DNA of 64,000 nt from the NCBI RefSeq assembly GCF_018967845.1, contig NZ_JAHLZZ010000001.1:3410001-3474000 (forward strand). Reading direction: 5' to 3'. Of the stretch, positions 56,582 to 64,000 are shown piece after piece. Origin of the DNA: Hymenobacter siberiensis (GTDB taxonomy: Bacteria > Bacteroidota > Bacteroidia > Cytophagales > Hymenobacteraceae). The position numbers and the translations under genes are program-made. The stretch's first letter is position 1; every line of letters begins with the position of its first letter. The notes under the pieces are model-generated. The model saw nothing but the letters and a program-made list of their open reading frames with translations, searched no databases and had not been told where the DNA came from.

Positions 56582-57394
56582 ATGGCAAACCTCCCTTGTA
56601 TCTCCTTTAGCGGCTGGTGTCGCTCGGCGGCCCTGCTGGCCTTTGGCCTACCGCTGCTGCTGGCTTGCAGCAAAGACAGCCCTGCCGCCCAGCCCTCCAT
56701 CACCTACGGCCCCACCGTGCAGGTGGGCAGCGGCTCGGCCCGCAGCTTTATCTCGGCCGATGCCAGTGGCAAGCCCACGGAAATCGACATGGCGCTCACA
56801 GAAACTGCCCTGACCGGCCTGCCCGCCACGCCGGCCACGGGCACGATATACGACATGACCCTGCCCGCCGGCAGCAGCGCCGCCACGCAAATGCCGTTCG
56901 ACCACCTCTCCTTTGGCTGGAACCCCAACGGCCACGACCCCATCCCCATCTACGGCGTGCCGCACTTCGATGCGCACTTCTACATGCAGCCCATGGCCGC
57001 GCAGCATACCATCACCCTCGACGACCCCAAGGACGACATTTTCCCGGCCACCAACAAGCTGCTGGCCGGCTACAGCACGCCGCCCAACGTGGTGCCCGGC
57101 CGCACCATGCCCATGATGGGCCGCCACTGGATAGACCCCACCAGCCCCGAATACACGCCGGGCACGGCCTTCACCCACACCTTCGTCTACGGCACCTACG
57201 ATGGCCACGTCACCTTCGTGGAACCGATGCTCACCAAGGCCATGTTGGTACCCAGCGTGAACGTGGTGAAGGCCATTCCGCGAACCACGGTGTATGAGGT
57301 AACGGGCAAGTACTTCCCCACCAATTACACTATCCGCTACGATGCCGGCACCAAGGAATATATCATTTCGCTAAAGGATATGATGATACGCTGA
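56582..57394 (+). CDS. lipoprotein, TTHB210/DUF5602-like
   Basis: The 270-residue product has a lipoprotein signal (LPLLLACSKDSP, Cys near 29). The rest is a beta-rich domain with repeated His: MPFDHLSFGWNPNGHDPIPIYG, VPHFDAHFYMQ, MMGRHWIDPTSPEY and FTHTFVYGTYDGHVTFVEP (longer parts abbreviated). The HFDAHFY motif and general length agree with DUF5602/TTHB210-like proteins, an assignment I make with moderate certainty. The His cluster suggests metal binding. It is followed by a decayed region. Confidence 0.72.
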   Translation: MANLPCISFSGWCRSAALLAFGLPLLLACSKDSPAAQPSITYGPTVQVGSGSARSFISADASGKPTEIDMALTETALTGLPATPATGTIYDMTLPAGSSAATQMPFDHLSFGWNPNGHDPIPIYGVPHFDAHFYMQPMAAQHTITLDDPKDDIFPATNKLLAGYSTPPNVVPGRTMPMMGRHWIDPTSPEYTPGTAFTHTFVYGTYDGHVTFVEPMLTKAMLVPSVNVVKAIPRTTVYEVTGKYFPTNYTIRYDAGTKEYIISLKDMMIR

Positions 57395-57718
57395 GGAAGG
57401 GCGGCTCAGGCTTTAGCGTTGCAGCAGATACGAGCAAGCGGACCATACCGGCGTATTCGGCTGAGGCCAAGGCGGCCTGCTGATACGCATGCGTCGCTTG
57501 GATTATATGCCAGCGAAGCTTTTCCTCGGAGCCGTACGCTAATCAGCTTCTCCAAATCCACAAGAGCCGGGTCGAAATCGCAGAGTCGCGCCAGCAGCTC
57601 GTCGTTTCGCAGGCAGCGCAAGGTATTCGAGCAGGCCAACTACACCCAGGACTGGGGCAGCGCCCCCGACGTAGCCGCCGGCCAAACCTGGAAAGGCTGG
57701 CTCGAAGTAGTAAAATAG
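57395..57718. pseudogene. gene remnants on both strands
   Basis: On the plus strand the last codons before 57718 read VFEQANYTQDWGSAPDVA and on to GWLEVVK, which looks like a genuine C-terminus without its gene. On the minus strand a fragment reads NDELLARLCDFDPALVDLEKL, then after a frame change EEKLRWHIIQATHAYQQAAL and on to LLVSAATLKPEP. Neither forms an intact gene. The layout suggests a fragment inserted into or replacing an older gene. Confidence 0.45.
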
Positions 57719-57730
57719 CTTCGCATCAAG

Positions 57731-57775
57731 GCAAACAAAAGCCCGTTTCCAATCTGAAAACGGGCTTTTGTTTGC
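57731..57775. terminator. bidirectional terminator before tRNA-Ser
   Basis: GCAAACAAAAGCCCGTTT and AAACGGGCTTTTGTTTGC form a long hairpin, directly after the tRNA on the minus strand. Confidence 0.9.
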
Positions 57776-57780
57776 TTATG

Positions 57781-57868
57781 TTGAGGGGGTGGGATTCGAA
57801 CCCACGATGAGCTTGAGACCCATACACACTTTCCAGGCGTGCTCCTTCGACCACTCGGACACCCCTCA
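57781..57868 (-). tRNA. tRNA-Ser (anticodon GGA)
   Basis: The minus strand folds into a long-variable-arm tRNA: acceptor TGAGGGG/CCCCTCA, D-arm TCCGAGTGGTCGAAGGA, anticodon stem CACGC/GTGTG with loop CTGGAAA (anticodon GGA), a long variable arm (TATGGGTCTCAAGCTCAT) and T-arm GTGGGTTCGAATCCCAC. CCA is not encoded. It decodes UCC and UCU serine codons. Confidence 0.95.
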
Positions 57869-57887
57869 AGGATGGTGGTTCGTGGGG

Positions 57888-57895
57888 CAAAGATA
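57888..57895 (-). promoter_or_regulatory. -7 box of the tRNA-Ser promoter
   Basis: On the minus strand TATCTTTG fits TAnnTTTG and lies 20 bases before the tRNA. Confidence 0.6.
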
Positions 57896-57907
57896 GGGGA
57901 AGAATTG

Positions 57908-57983
57908 AGTTAAAAGTGAAGAGTTAGGAGTTAAGAGTTGCCGTTCTGCTAACTTTTAACGCCTAATGCCTAACTCTTAGCTC
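57908..57983. repeat. inverted pair of GTTAAAAG-type heptad repeats
   Basis: AGTTAAAAGTGAAGAGTTAGG words are mirrored by TTTTAACGCCTAATGCC and AACTCTTAGCTC words across about 15 bases; same family as 45013-45134. Confidence 0.6.
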
Positions 57984-57987
57984 ATTT

Positions 57988-59064
57988 TCAAAGCGTTATC
58001 TCGCCGCGCAGGTCGGTGGCCAGCAGCTCGCGGGTGCGGGCTTCGCTCACGCCCAAGCCCAGTACGAACATGAGCTTGGTCACGGCCGCCTCGGTGGTAA
58101 TATCTTCGCCGCCCACGATGCCCATTTCCGCAAAGCGGGCGCTGGTTTCGTACTTGCCCTGCACCACGCGGCCTTCTTCGCACTGGCTCACATTCAGGAG
58201 CCACACGCCGCGTTGGCGGGCCTCGGCCAGGCAGGCCAGAAACCACGGCGCGGTGGGCGCATTGCCCGAGCCGTAGGTTTCGAGCACGCAGCCGCGCAGG
58301 CCCGGAACGCCCAGAATGGCCGAAACCACCGCCTCCGTAATGCCCGGGAACAGGCGCAGCACGGCCACGCCGGTTTCGAGCTGGCCGTGCACCTTGAGGC
58401 GCGCGCCGGGCAGCAGGCGAATGCTATTGTCGTCGAATTCCAGGCTGATGCCAGCACGGGCCAGGGGCGGGTAATTCTCGCTTTTGAAAGCAGCAAACTG
58501 CTGACTTTCAACCTTCTTAGCGCGGGTACCGCGAATGAGCACATCGTTGAAGAACACGCACACCTCGGGCACGCGCACAGTGTGGACGCGGGGGTGACGG
58601 GCGGCCGCAATTTCCAGGGCCGTGATGAGGTTGCGCTGGGCGTCGGAACGGTTGGCCCCCACCGGCACCTGCGCCCCGGTGAATACCACGGCCTTGCCCA
58701 AATGCTCCAATACGTAGCTCAGCGCCGCCGCCGAATAGGCCATGGTATCGGTACCGTGCAGCACCACGAAGCCGTCGAAATCGAGGTAGTGCTGGTCAAT
58801 GAGGCCGGCCAGAAAGAGCCAGTCGGCGGGCGTCACGTTGCTGCTGTCGATGGGCGCGGGCAGGCTCAGCAGTTCCAGGCGAAACTGCAGGTGGGCCAAC
58901 TCGGGCATCTGGCGGTCGAGGTGGCCAAATTCCATGGGCACCAGCTCGCCACTGCTGTTCAGGGCCATGCCTACCGTGCCACCCGTGTAGATGATGAGCA
59001 GACGCGGGGCCGTGGCATCGGCGCGGGTGGGCAGGGGCAGCAGGGGCAGGTTGAGGTCGGGCAT
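57988..59064 (-). CDS. ansA: type I L-asparaginase
   Basis: From the ATG at 59064 (MPDLNLPLLP) the product has 358 residues; a longer frame to 59142 adds unlikely sequence. The catalytic threonines are in IIYTGGTVGM (Thr27) and VLHGTDTMAYSA. VFTGAQVPVGANRSDAQRN (part of a longer motif) and ETYGSGNAP are also family marks. No signal peptide is present, so it is the cytoplasmic type that hydrolyses asparagine to aspartate and ammonia. Confidence 0.93.
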   Translation of the reverse strand: MPDLNLPLLPLPTRADATAPRLLIIYTGGTVGMALNSSGELVPMEFGHLDRQMPELAHLQFRLELLSLPAPIDSSNVTPADWLFLAGLIDQHYLDFDGFVVLHGTDTMAYSAAALSYVLEHLGKAVVFTGAQVPVGANRSDAQRNLITALEIAAARHPRVHTVRVPEVCVFFNDVLIRGTRAKKVESQQFAAFKSENYPPLARAGISLEFDDNSIRLLPGARLKVHGQLETGVAVLRLFPGITEAVVSAILGVPGLRGCVLETYGSGNAPTAPWFLACLAEARQRGVWLLNVSQCEEGRVVQGKYETSARFAEMGIVGGEDITTEAAVTKLMFVLGLGVSEARTRELLATDLRGEITL

Positions 59065-59228
59065 TGGGGGAAGCGACGCGTGGGGTTGGGAAGCGGGCCA
59101 AACGGCAACGCGTCGGTTACTCCCACCAGTTCGGGGGCGCAAGGTAGGCCCGAGCAGTTTTCTTCGCCAACAAACAGCCCTGGCCGACTGTCCCCCGTAT
59201 TGCCAGCGACTATTTTCTCTTTTTCGCT

Positions 59229-60734
59229 ATGACCCCAGCTATTTCCAACCCTGCCAAACCCGTTTCCGACGTCATCCTTATTGGCGCGGGCATTATGAGC
59301 GCCACGCTTGGCGTGCTGCTTAAGGCCCTAGACCCCAGCCTGACCATCTCGGTCTTCGAGCGCCTCGACGCCGTGGGCGCCGAGAGCTCCGACGCCTGGA
59401 ACAACGCCGGCACCGGCCACTCGGCCTTCTGCGAGCTGAACTACACGCCCGAGCGGCCCGATGGCTCCATCGACATCAGCAAGGCCGACAAAATTGCTGA
59501 GCAGTTTGAACTGAGCAAGCAGTTCTGGTCGACGCTGGTACTGGAAGGGCAGCTGCCCGACCCCACGGCGTTCGTCCACACCATCCCGCACATGAGCTTC
59601 GTGTGGGGTGCCGGCAACGTGGAATACCTGCGCAAGCGGCACGCCGCGCTGCTGTACTCGCCCCTGTTTCAGGGCATGGAATTCAGCACCGACCCGGCCC
59701 AGATTGCCCAGTGGATTCCGCTGGTGATGGACGGGCGCGACCCGGCCACGCCCGTGGCCGCCACGCGCATGGCCATTGGCACCGACGTGAACTTTGGGGC
59801 CCTCACCCGAGCGCTGTTTGATTATTTGAAGGGGCAGCCAGGCGTGGAGTTTCATTTAGGCCACGAGATTGAGGATTTTCGGCAAAAGGACGACGGTATC
59901 TGGCGGTTGAAAGTCAATTACCTGGGGCTCGATGTGAGCCGCATCGAGCGCGCGCGCTTCGTGTTTATCGGGGCCGGCGGGGGCTCGCTGCCGCTGCTTG
60001 AAAAGTCGGGCATTCCGGAGGCAAATGGCTTCGGCGGCTTCCCCGTGAGTGGGCAGTGGCTGAAGTGCCAGAACCCGGACATAATTGCCCGGCACGAGGC
60101 CAAAGTGTATGGCAAGCCGGCAGTGGGCTCGCCGCCCATGTCGATGCCCCACCTCGACACGCGCCAGATAAACGGCCGCAAAGAGCTGCTGTTCGGCCCC
60201 TACGCCGGCTTCAGCACCAAGTTTTTGAAGCAGGGCTCGTACACCGACTTGTTCAAATCCATCGAGCTGGGCAACATCCGGCCGCTGCTTTATGCCGGGG
60301 CGCGCAACCTGGGCCTCACCAAATACCTCATCGGCCAGGTGCTGCAAACGCCCCGGGAGCGGACCGCCGCCCTACGCGAGTATTACCCCAAAGCCAACCC
60401 CGCCGACTGGCAGCTCGAAGTGGCCGGCCAACGCGTACAGGTCATCAAAAAGGACAAGAAAGAAGGCGGAGTGCTCGAATTCGGCACCGAGATGGTGACG
60501 GCCGCCGATGGCTCCATCGCCGCGCTGCTGGGCGCTTCGCCGGGGGCCAGCACGGCCGTGGCCATCATGCTGGAGCTGGTGCAGAAGTGCTTCCCCGCCC
60601 GCGCCGCCTCGCCCGAATGGCAGGCCCGGTTCCGGCAGCTGGTGCCTTCCTTCGGCCAGAAGCTGGCCGATAACCCAGCGCTGGCCGCCGCCGTGCGCAA
60701 GCATAGCCGCGCGGTGCTGCGGCTGGAGGCGTAA
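59229..60734 (+). CDS. mqo: malate:quinone oxidoreductase
   Basis: The 501-residue protein has the FAD-binding [18 protein letters not shown] at the N-terminus, the family motif [17 protein letters not shown], and the conserved [18 protein letters not shown] and [15 protein letters not shown]. It oxidises malate to oxaloacetate at the membrane and passes electrons to quinone, an alternative to soluble malate dehydrogenase in the citric acid cycle. Length agrees with the family. The gene stands alone and is followed by a solo CATGC palindrome. Confidence 0.95.
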   Translation: MTPAISNPAKPVSDVILIGAGIMSATLGVLLKALDPSLTISVFERLDAVGAESSDAWNNAGTGHSAFCELNYTPERPDGSIDISKADKIAEQFELSKQFWSTLVLEGQLPDPTAFVHTIPHMSFVWGAGNVEYLRKRHAALLYSPLFQGMEFSTDPAQIAQWIPLVMDGRDPATPVAATRMAIGTDVNFGALTRALFDYLKGQPGVEFHLGHEIEDFRQKDDGIWRLKVNYLGLDVSRIERARFVFIGAGGGSLPLLEKSGIPEANGFGGFPVSGQWLKCQNPDIIARHEAKVYGKPAVGSPPMSMPHLDTRQINGRKELLFGPYAGFSTKFLKQGSYTDLFKSIELGNIRPLLYAGARNLGLTKYLIGQVLQTPRERTAALREYYPKANPADWQLEVAGQRVQVIKKDKKEGGVLEFGTEMVTAADGSIAALLGASPGASTAVAIMLELVQKCFPARAASPEWQARFRQLVPSFGQKLADNPALAAAVRKHSRAVLRLEA

Positions 60735-60765
60735 AGCGCTTTCCTAAACGATAATAAAAAGGCGG

Positions 60766-60790
60766 TCATGCAGAGCGCAGCGAAGCATGA
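60766..60790. repeat. solo CATGC palindromic unit
   Basis: GTCATGC and GCATGAC around AGAGCGCAGCGAA, the same core as at 3279-3309. Confidence 0.65.
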
Positions 60791-60839
60791 CTGTTCGATT
60801 TTCATCCAATTTATCCCATCGAAAGTCCCAAAATCCGGC

Positions 60840-60847
60840 TAGCTTTG
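60840..60847 (+). promoter_or_regulatory. -7 box upstream of the tricorn-like protease
   Basis: TAGCTTTG fits TAnnTTTG and lies 25 bases before the start codon. Confidence 0.5.
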
Positions 60848-60872
60848 CGCAACACCTCAATTCTGCGCAAAC

Positions 60873-63800
60873 ATGCTGAAAACCTACTTCTTCGCGCCAC
60901 TGCTGCTGCTGGCCGGCGCGGCCCAAGCCCAAACCCCACCCCCCGAAACCCTGCTGCTGCGCGAGCCGGCCCTGAGCCGCGACAAGCTGTCCTTCAGCTA
61001 CGCCGGCGACATCTGGCTGGCCAACCGCGACGGCTCGAATCCGCAGCGCCTGACTGTGGGCGCGGGTGTGGAAACCAACCCCCACTTCTCACCCGATGGC
61101 CAGTTCATTGCCTTCACCGGCGACTACGACCGCAACGCCGACGTGTACGTGGTAGCAGTGAGCGGCGGGCAGCCACGCCGCCTGACGTGGCACCCCTCGG
61201 CCGAGGTGGTGCGCGACTGGACGCCCGACGGGCAGCGCATCCTCTTCAGCAGCTCGCAGGAAGCCTATGCGCGCTCGTTGCAGCTCTTCACCGTGCCGAT
61301 GAGCGGGGGGCTGCCCACCCGCCTACCCCTGCTGATGGGTGAGAAGGGCAGCTACTCGCCCGATGGCAAAACCTTGGCCCACACGCATATTACCAACCCC
61401 ACCACTACCTGGAAGCACTACCGCGGCGGCCAGACCGGCCCCATCTGGCTGACGGATTTGCAGACGCTAGCCACCGAGGGGATTCCGCACGAGAACGCCA
61501 CCGACACCAGCCCGCTGTGGCTGGGCGGCAAGGTCTATTTCCTGAGTGACCGCGCCCGTACCAACAACGTGTTCGTATATGACCCGGCCACCAAAAAAGT
61601 GGAGCAGCTGACCCGCCACACCGATTATGACGTGAAGGCGCTGAGCGGCAACGGCACCGATTTGGTGTATGAGCAGGCCGGCCGGCTGCACCTAATGAAT
61701 ACCGGCTCGGGCCAGACGACCGACCTCAGAATCAGTATCTCGCCCGAGGTGCTGGCCCTGCGGCCGCAGTACCGCAGCGTGGCCGGCATGCTGCACGGGG
61801 CAGCCATCTCCCCCACAGGCGTGCGCGCCGTGGTGGAGGCGCGCGGCGATGTGTTCACCGTGCCGGCCAAAAAAGGCGAAAGCCGCAACCTGACCCATTC
61901 CGATACCTCGCACGAGCGCTACCCGGCCTGGGCCCCCGACGGCGCGCACATCGCCTACCTGTCCGACGCTTCAGGCGAGTACCAGCTGATGGTGCAGGAC
62001 CAGCGCGGGCTGAAACCGGCGCAGGCGTATTCGCTGGGGCCGAACTCCTTCTACTTCCGCCCCCTGTGGTCGCCGGACAGCAAGAAAATTGCCTACACCG
62101 ACAAGAAGCTGAACCTATGGTATCTCGACCTGGCTTCGAAGAAAACCACCCGCGTGGCCGCCGATACCTACGGCCCGCTGCTGGACGAGCCGGCCCTCGA
62201 CCCGGCCTGGTCGCCCGACGGGCAGTGGCTGGCCTACGCCCAGCAGATGCCCAACCACATGCGTACCGTGTGGATGTACCACCTGCCCAGCGGCCGCCGC
62301 GTGGCCGTGAGCGACGGCCGCAGCGACGCCACCGCGCCCGCCTTCAGCCGCGACGGCAAGTACCTGTTTTTTACGGCCAGCAACGACGTGGCCCTGCGCG
62401 CTACCTGGCTGGACATGTCGTCGTATGACCGCAACAGCAAGCGCACGCTGTATGTGGCCGTGCTCAACCGCCGCGACACTTCGCCCTTCGCCCCGCAGAG
62501 CGACGAGGAAAAAGAGGCCATCAGCAAGCCCGACTCGATTATTGTGGGCAAGCCGGTGGGCAACCGCCCCGCGCCCAAAGTGGCCGTGAAGGATTTGAAG
62601 CCGCGCAAGCCCGTTGCCACCGCCAAAATCGTAATTGATACCGTGGGCCTGGGGCAGCGCATTCTGGCCCTGCCCGGCTCGGTGGTGGGTGAGCTCAGCA
62701 ACGTGCAGGTGGCCGACGGCGACAAAATATTCTACCTGGAGCAGGTGCCCGCCAGCGTGGCCGCCGGCCCCGATGCCACGCCTACTGCCCCCAACCACCG
62801 CCTGCACCGCTACGATTTGAAAGAGCGCAAAAGCGAGCTGTACCTGGCCGAAGTGAACGACTACGCCGTGAGCACCGACGGTAACAAGCTGCTCTACATG
62901 GCGCCGCACGATGCCTACGGCATTGTGGAAGCGGCCGGCAAACCAGTGGCCAACGACGGCAAAATGGCGCTGACGAGCCTCGACGCCTACGTGGACCCGC
63001 GCCACGAATGGGCCCAGATGTTCGACGAAGTGTGGCGCCTGGAGCGCGACTACTTCTACGACCCCGGCATGCACGGGCTCGACTGGGCCGCCACCAAAAA
63101 GAAGTACGCCGGCTTTCTGCCCTACGTGGCGCACCGGGCCGACCTCAACTACCTATTTGCCGAGATGATGGGCGAGATGGTGGTGGGCCACAACTACGTA
63201 AGCGGCGGCGACATGCCCAGCCTCACGGCCAACCCCGTGGGTCTGCTCGGGGCCGACTACGAGGTAGTGGACGGGGTTTACCGCTTCAAAAAGGTATTCA
63301 ACGGCGAGAGCTTCAACCCCAGCCTGCGCGCCCCCCTCACCGGCCCCGGCGTGGGCGTGCGGGCCGGCGACTACCTGCTGGCCGTGAACAACCGCCCGCT
63401 GCGCGGCACCGACAACGTGTATAGCTTCTTCGAGAACACCGTGGGCAAGCAGATTACCCTGCTGGTGAACGATAAGCCCGGCCCCAAAGGAGCCCGCGAG
63501 GTAACCGTGGTGCCCGTGGCCAGCGAAGCCACCCTACGCCGCATTGCCTGGGTCGAGGATAACCGCCGCACCGTAGACCGGCTCACGGGTGGCAAGGTGG
63601 CCTACGTGTACCTGCCCAACACCGGAGCCGAAGGCTACGAGTTTTTCAACCGCTACTATTTCAGCCAGCTCGATAAGCAGGCCGTAATTGTGGACGAGCG
63701 GTTCAATGGCGGCGGCTTCGTGGCCGACTACATTTTGGACCTGCTCAACCGGCCCCTACTCAGCTACTGGGCCCCGCGGGAGGGCCGGCCGTTTACCTCG

Positions 63801-64000
63801 CCGGGCTCGTCCATCTACGGACCCAAGGTGATGCTGGTGAACGAGTTTGCTGGCTCCGGTGGCGATGCGCTGCCGGCGTTTTTCCGGCAGCGCGGGCTGG
63901 GCACGGTCATCGGCAAGCGCACCTGGGGCGGCCTGGTGGGTATTTCTGGCTACCCGCCGCTCATCGACGGCGGCAGCGTAACCTCGCCCAGCTTTGCCGT
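60873..64000 (+). CDS. tricorn-like S41 protease, 3' end outside window
   Basis: The frame from the ATG at 60873 is open to the right edge (at least 1042 codons). A signal peptide (LLLLAGAAQAQ) comes first. Two beta-propeller halves follow, with WD40/TolB-like blades such as NPHFSPDGQFIAFTG, AWAPDGAHIAYLSD and AWSPDGQWLAYAQ. Then a C1-like helical part (MFDEVWRLERDYFYDP), a PDZ domain (PLTGPGVGVRAGDYLLAVN) and an S41 core with VDERFNGGGFVADYI and the nucleophile in NEFAGSGGDALPAFF. This is the archaeal tricorn layout, here exported. It probably degrades peptides in the periplasm. The last part of the catalytic core is outside the window. Confidence 0.92.
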   Translation, partial: MLKTYFFAPLLLLAGAAQAQTPPPETLLLREPALSRDKLSFSYAGDIWLANRDGSNPQRLTVGAGVETNPHFSPDGQFIAFTGDYDRNADVYVVAVSGGQPRRLTWHPSAEVVRDWTPDGQRILFSSSQEAYARSLQLFTVPMSGGLPTRLPLLMGEKGSYSPDGKTLAHTHITNPTTTWKHYRGGQTGPIWLTDLQTLATEGIPHENATDTSPLWLGGKVYFLSDRARTNNVFVYDPATKKVEQLTRHTDYDVKALSGNGTDLVYEQAGRLHLMNTGSGQTTDLRISISPEVLALRPQYRSVAGMLHGAAISPTGVRAVVEARGDVFTVPAKKGESRNLTHSDTSHERYPAWAPDGAHIAYLSDASGEYQLMVQDQRGLKPAQAYSLGPNSFYFRPLWSPDSKKIAYTDKKLNLWYLDLASKKTTRVAADTYGPLLDEPALDPAWSPDGQWLAYAQQMPNHMRTVWMYHLPSGRRVAVSDGRSDATAPAFSRDGKYLFFTASNDVALRATWLDMSSYDRNSKRTLYVAVLNRRDTSPFAPQSDEEKEAISKPDSIIVGKPVGNRPAPKVAVKDLKPRKPVATAKIVIDTVGLGQRILALPGSVVGELSNVQVADGDKIFYLEQVPASVAAGPDATPTAPNHRLHRYDLKERKSELYLAEVNDYAVSTDGNKLLYMAPHDAYGIVEAAGKPVANDGKMALTSLDAYVDPRHEWAQMFDEVWRLERDYFYDPGMHGLDWAATKKKYAGFLPYVAHRADLNYLFAEMMGEMVVGHNYVSGGDMPSLTANPVGLLGADYEVVDGVYRFKKVFNGESFNPSLRAPLTGPGVGVRAGDYLLAVNNRPLRGTDNVYSFFENTVGKQITLLVNDKPGPKGAREVTVVPVASEATLRRIAWVEDNRRTVDRLTGGKVAYVYLPNTGAEGYEFFNRYYFSQLDKQAVIVDERFNGGGFVADYILDLLNRPLLSYWAPREGRPFTSPGSSIYGPKVMLVNEFAGSGGDALPAFFRQRGLGTVIGKRTWGGLVGISGYPPLIDGGSVTSPSFA

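Overview
The window looks like chromosomal DNA of a GC-rich member of the Bacteroidota, most likely a Hymenobacter-type cytophagal bacterium; this is inferred from gene content, not from a database search. The signs are a SusC/SusD/SusE outer-membrane uptake cluster, type IX secretion C-terminal domains, lipoproteins, DUF1573 and DUF2027/Smr proteins, an E1 alpha/beta fusion dehydrogenase, and -7 promoter boxes of the Bacteroidota type TAnnTTTG before several transcription units. Both ends cut through genes: an ABC1/UbiB kinase at the left and a tricorn-like S41 protease at the right.

Layout. 1-4.1 kb: ABC1 kinase, HEAT-like protein, secreted dienelactone hydrolase, DUF962/Mpo1 membrane protein, phenylalanine hydroxylase. 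4.1-12.7 kb (minus strand): a complete tryptophan operon trpL-trpE-trpG-trpD-trpC-trpF-trpB-trpA followed by a DAHP synthase. Its leader encodes a 24-residue peptide with three consecutive Trp codons, an intrinsic terminator and a matching antiterminator, which is a textbook ribosome-mediated attenuator. 12.8-14.7 kb: secreted esterase and an unknown secreted protein. 15.4-25.8 kb: a glycan-uptake region with SusC, SusD and SusE, an N-acetylglucosamine-kinase-like protein and a secreted GH13 amylase with a T9SS tail; susC and the amylase share an AAACGTTT operator-like palindrome. 26-35.4 kb: DUF2279 protein, Smr protein, phosphoesterase, M1 peptidase, RNase P RNA, a PQQ-type dehydrogenase with its cytochrome c, and an NtrC-like regulator without a DNA-binding domain.

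35.5-37.9 kb: two apparently identical, inverted IS5-family elements flank a small membrane-protein gene; one of them splits it. 38-47 kb: LuxE-like protein, lipoprotein, E1 dehydrogenase, DUF1573 protein, VOC protein, alanine dehydrogenase, LTA-synthase-like sulfatase. 47.2-49.4 kb: two decaying secreted-protein genes, one with a nonsense codon and a 10-bp duplication, one with two stops in its T9SS sorting domain. 50.3-64 kb: HsdR_N-type nuclease-fold protein, AMP nucleosidase, lipoproteins, amidohydrolase, DinB, UMF1-type MFS transporter, tRNA-Ser(GGA), asparaginase, malate:quinone oxidoreductase and the tricorn-like protease.

A second layer is a dense population of intergenic palindromes from at least six families. 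They fill most of the spacers inside the trp operon, often touch stop codons, and in one place are nested three deep. A 117-bp MITE-like element sits inside a 37-bp-arm terminator palindrome with a clean 5-bp target duplication.
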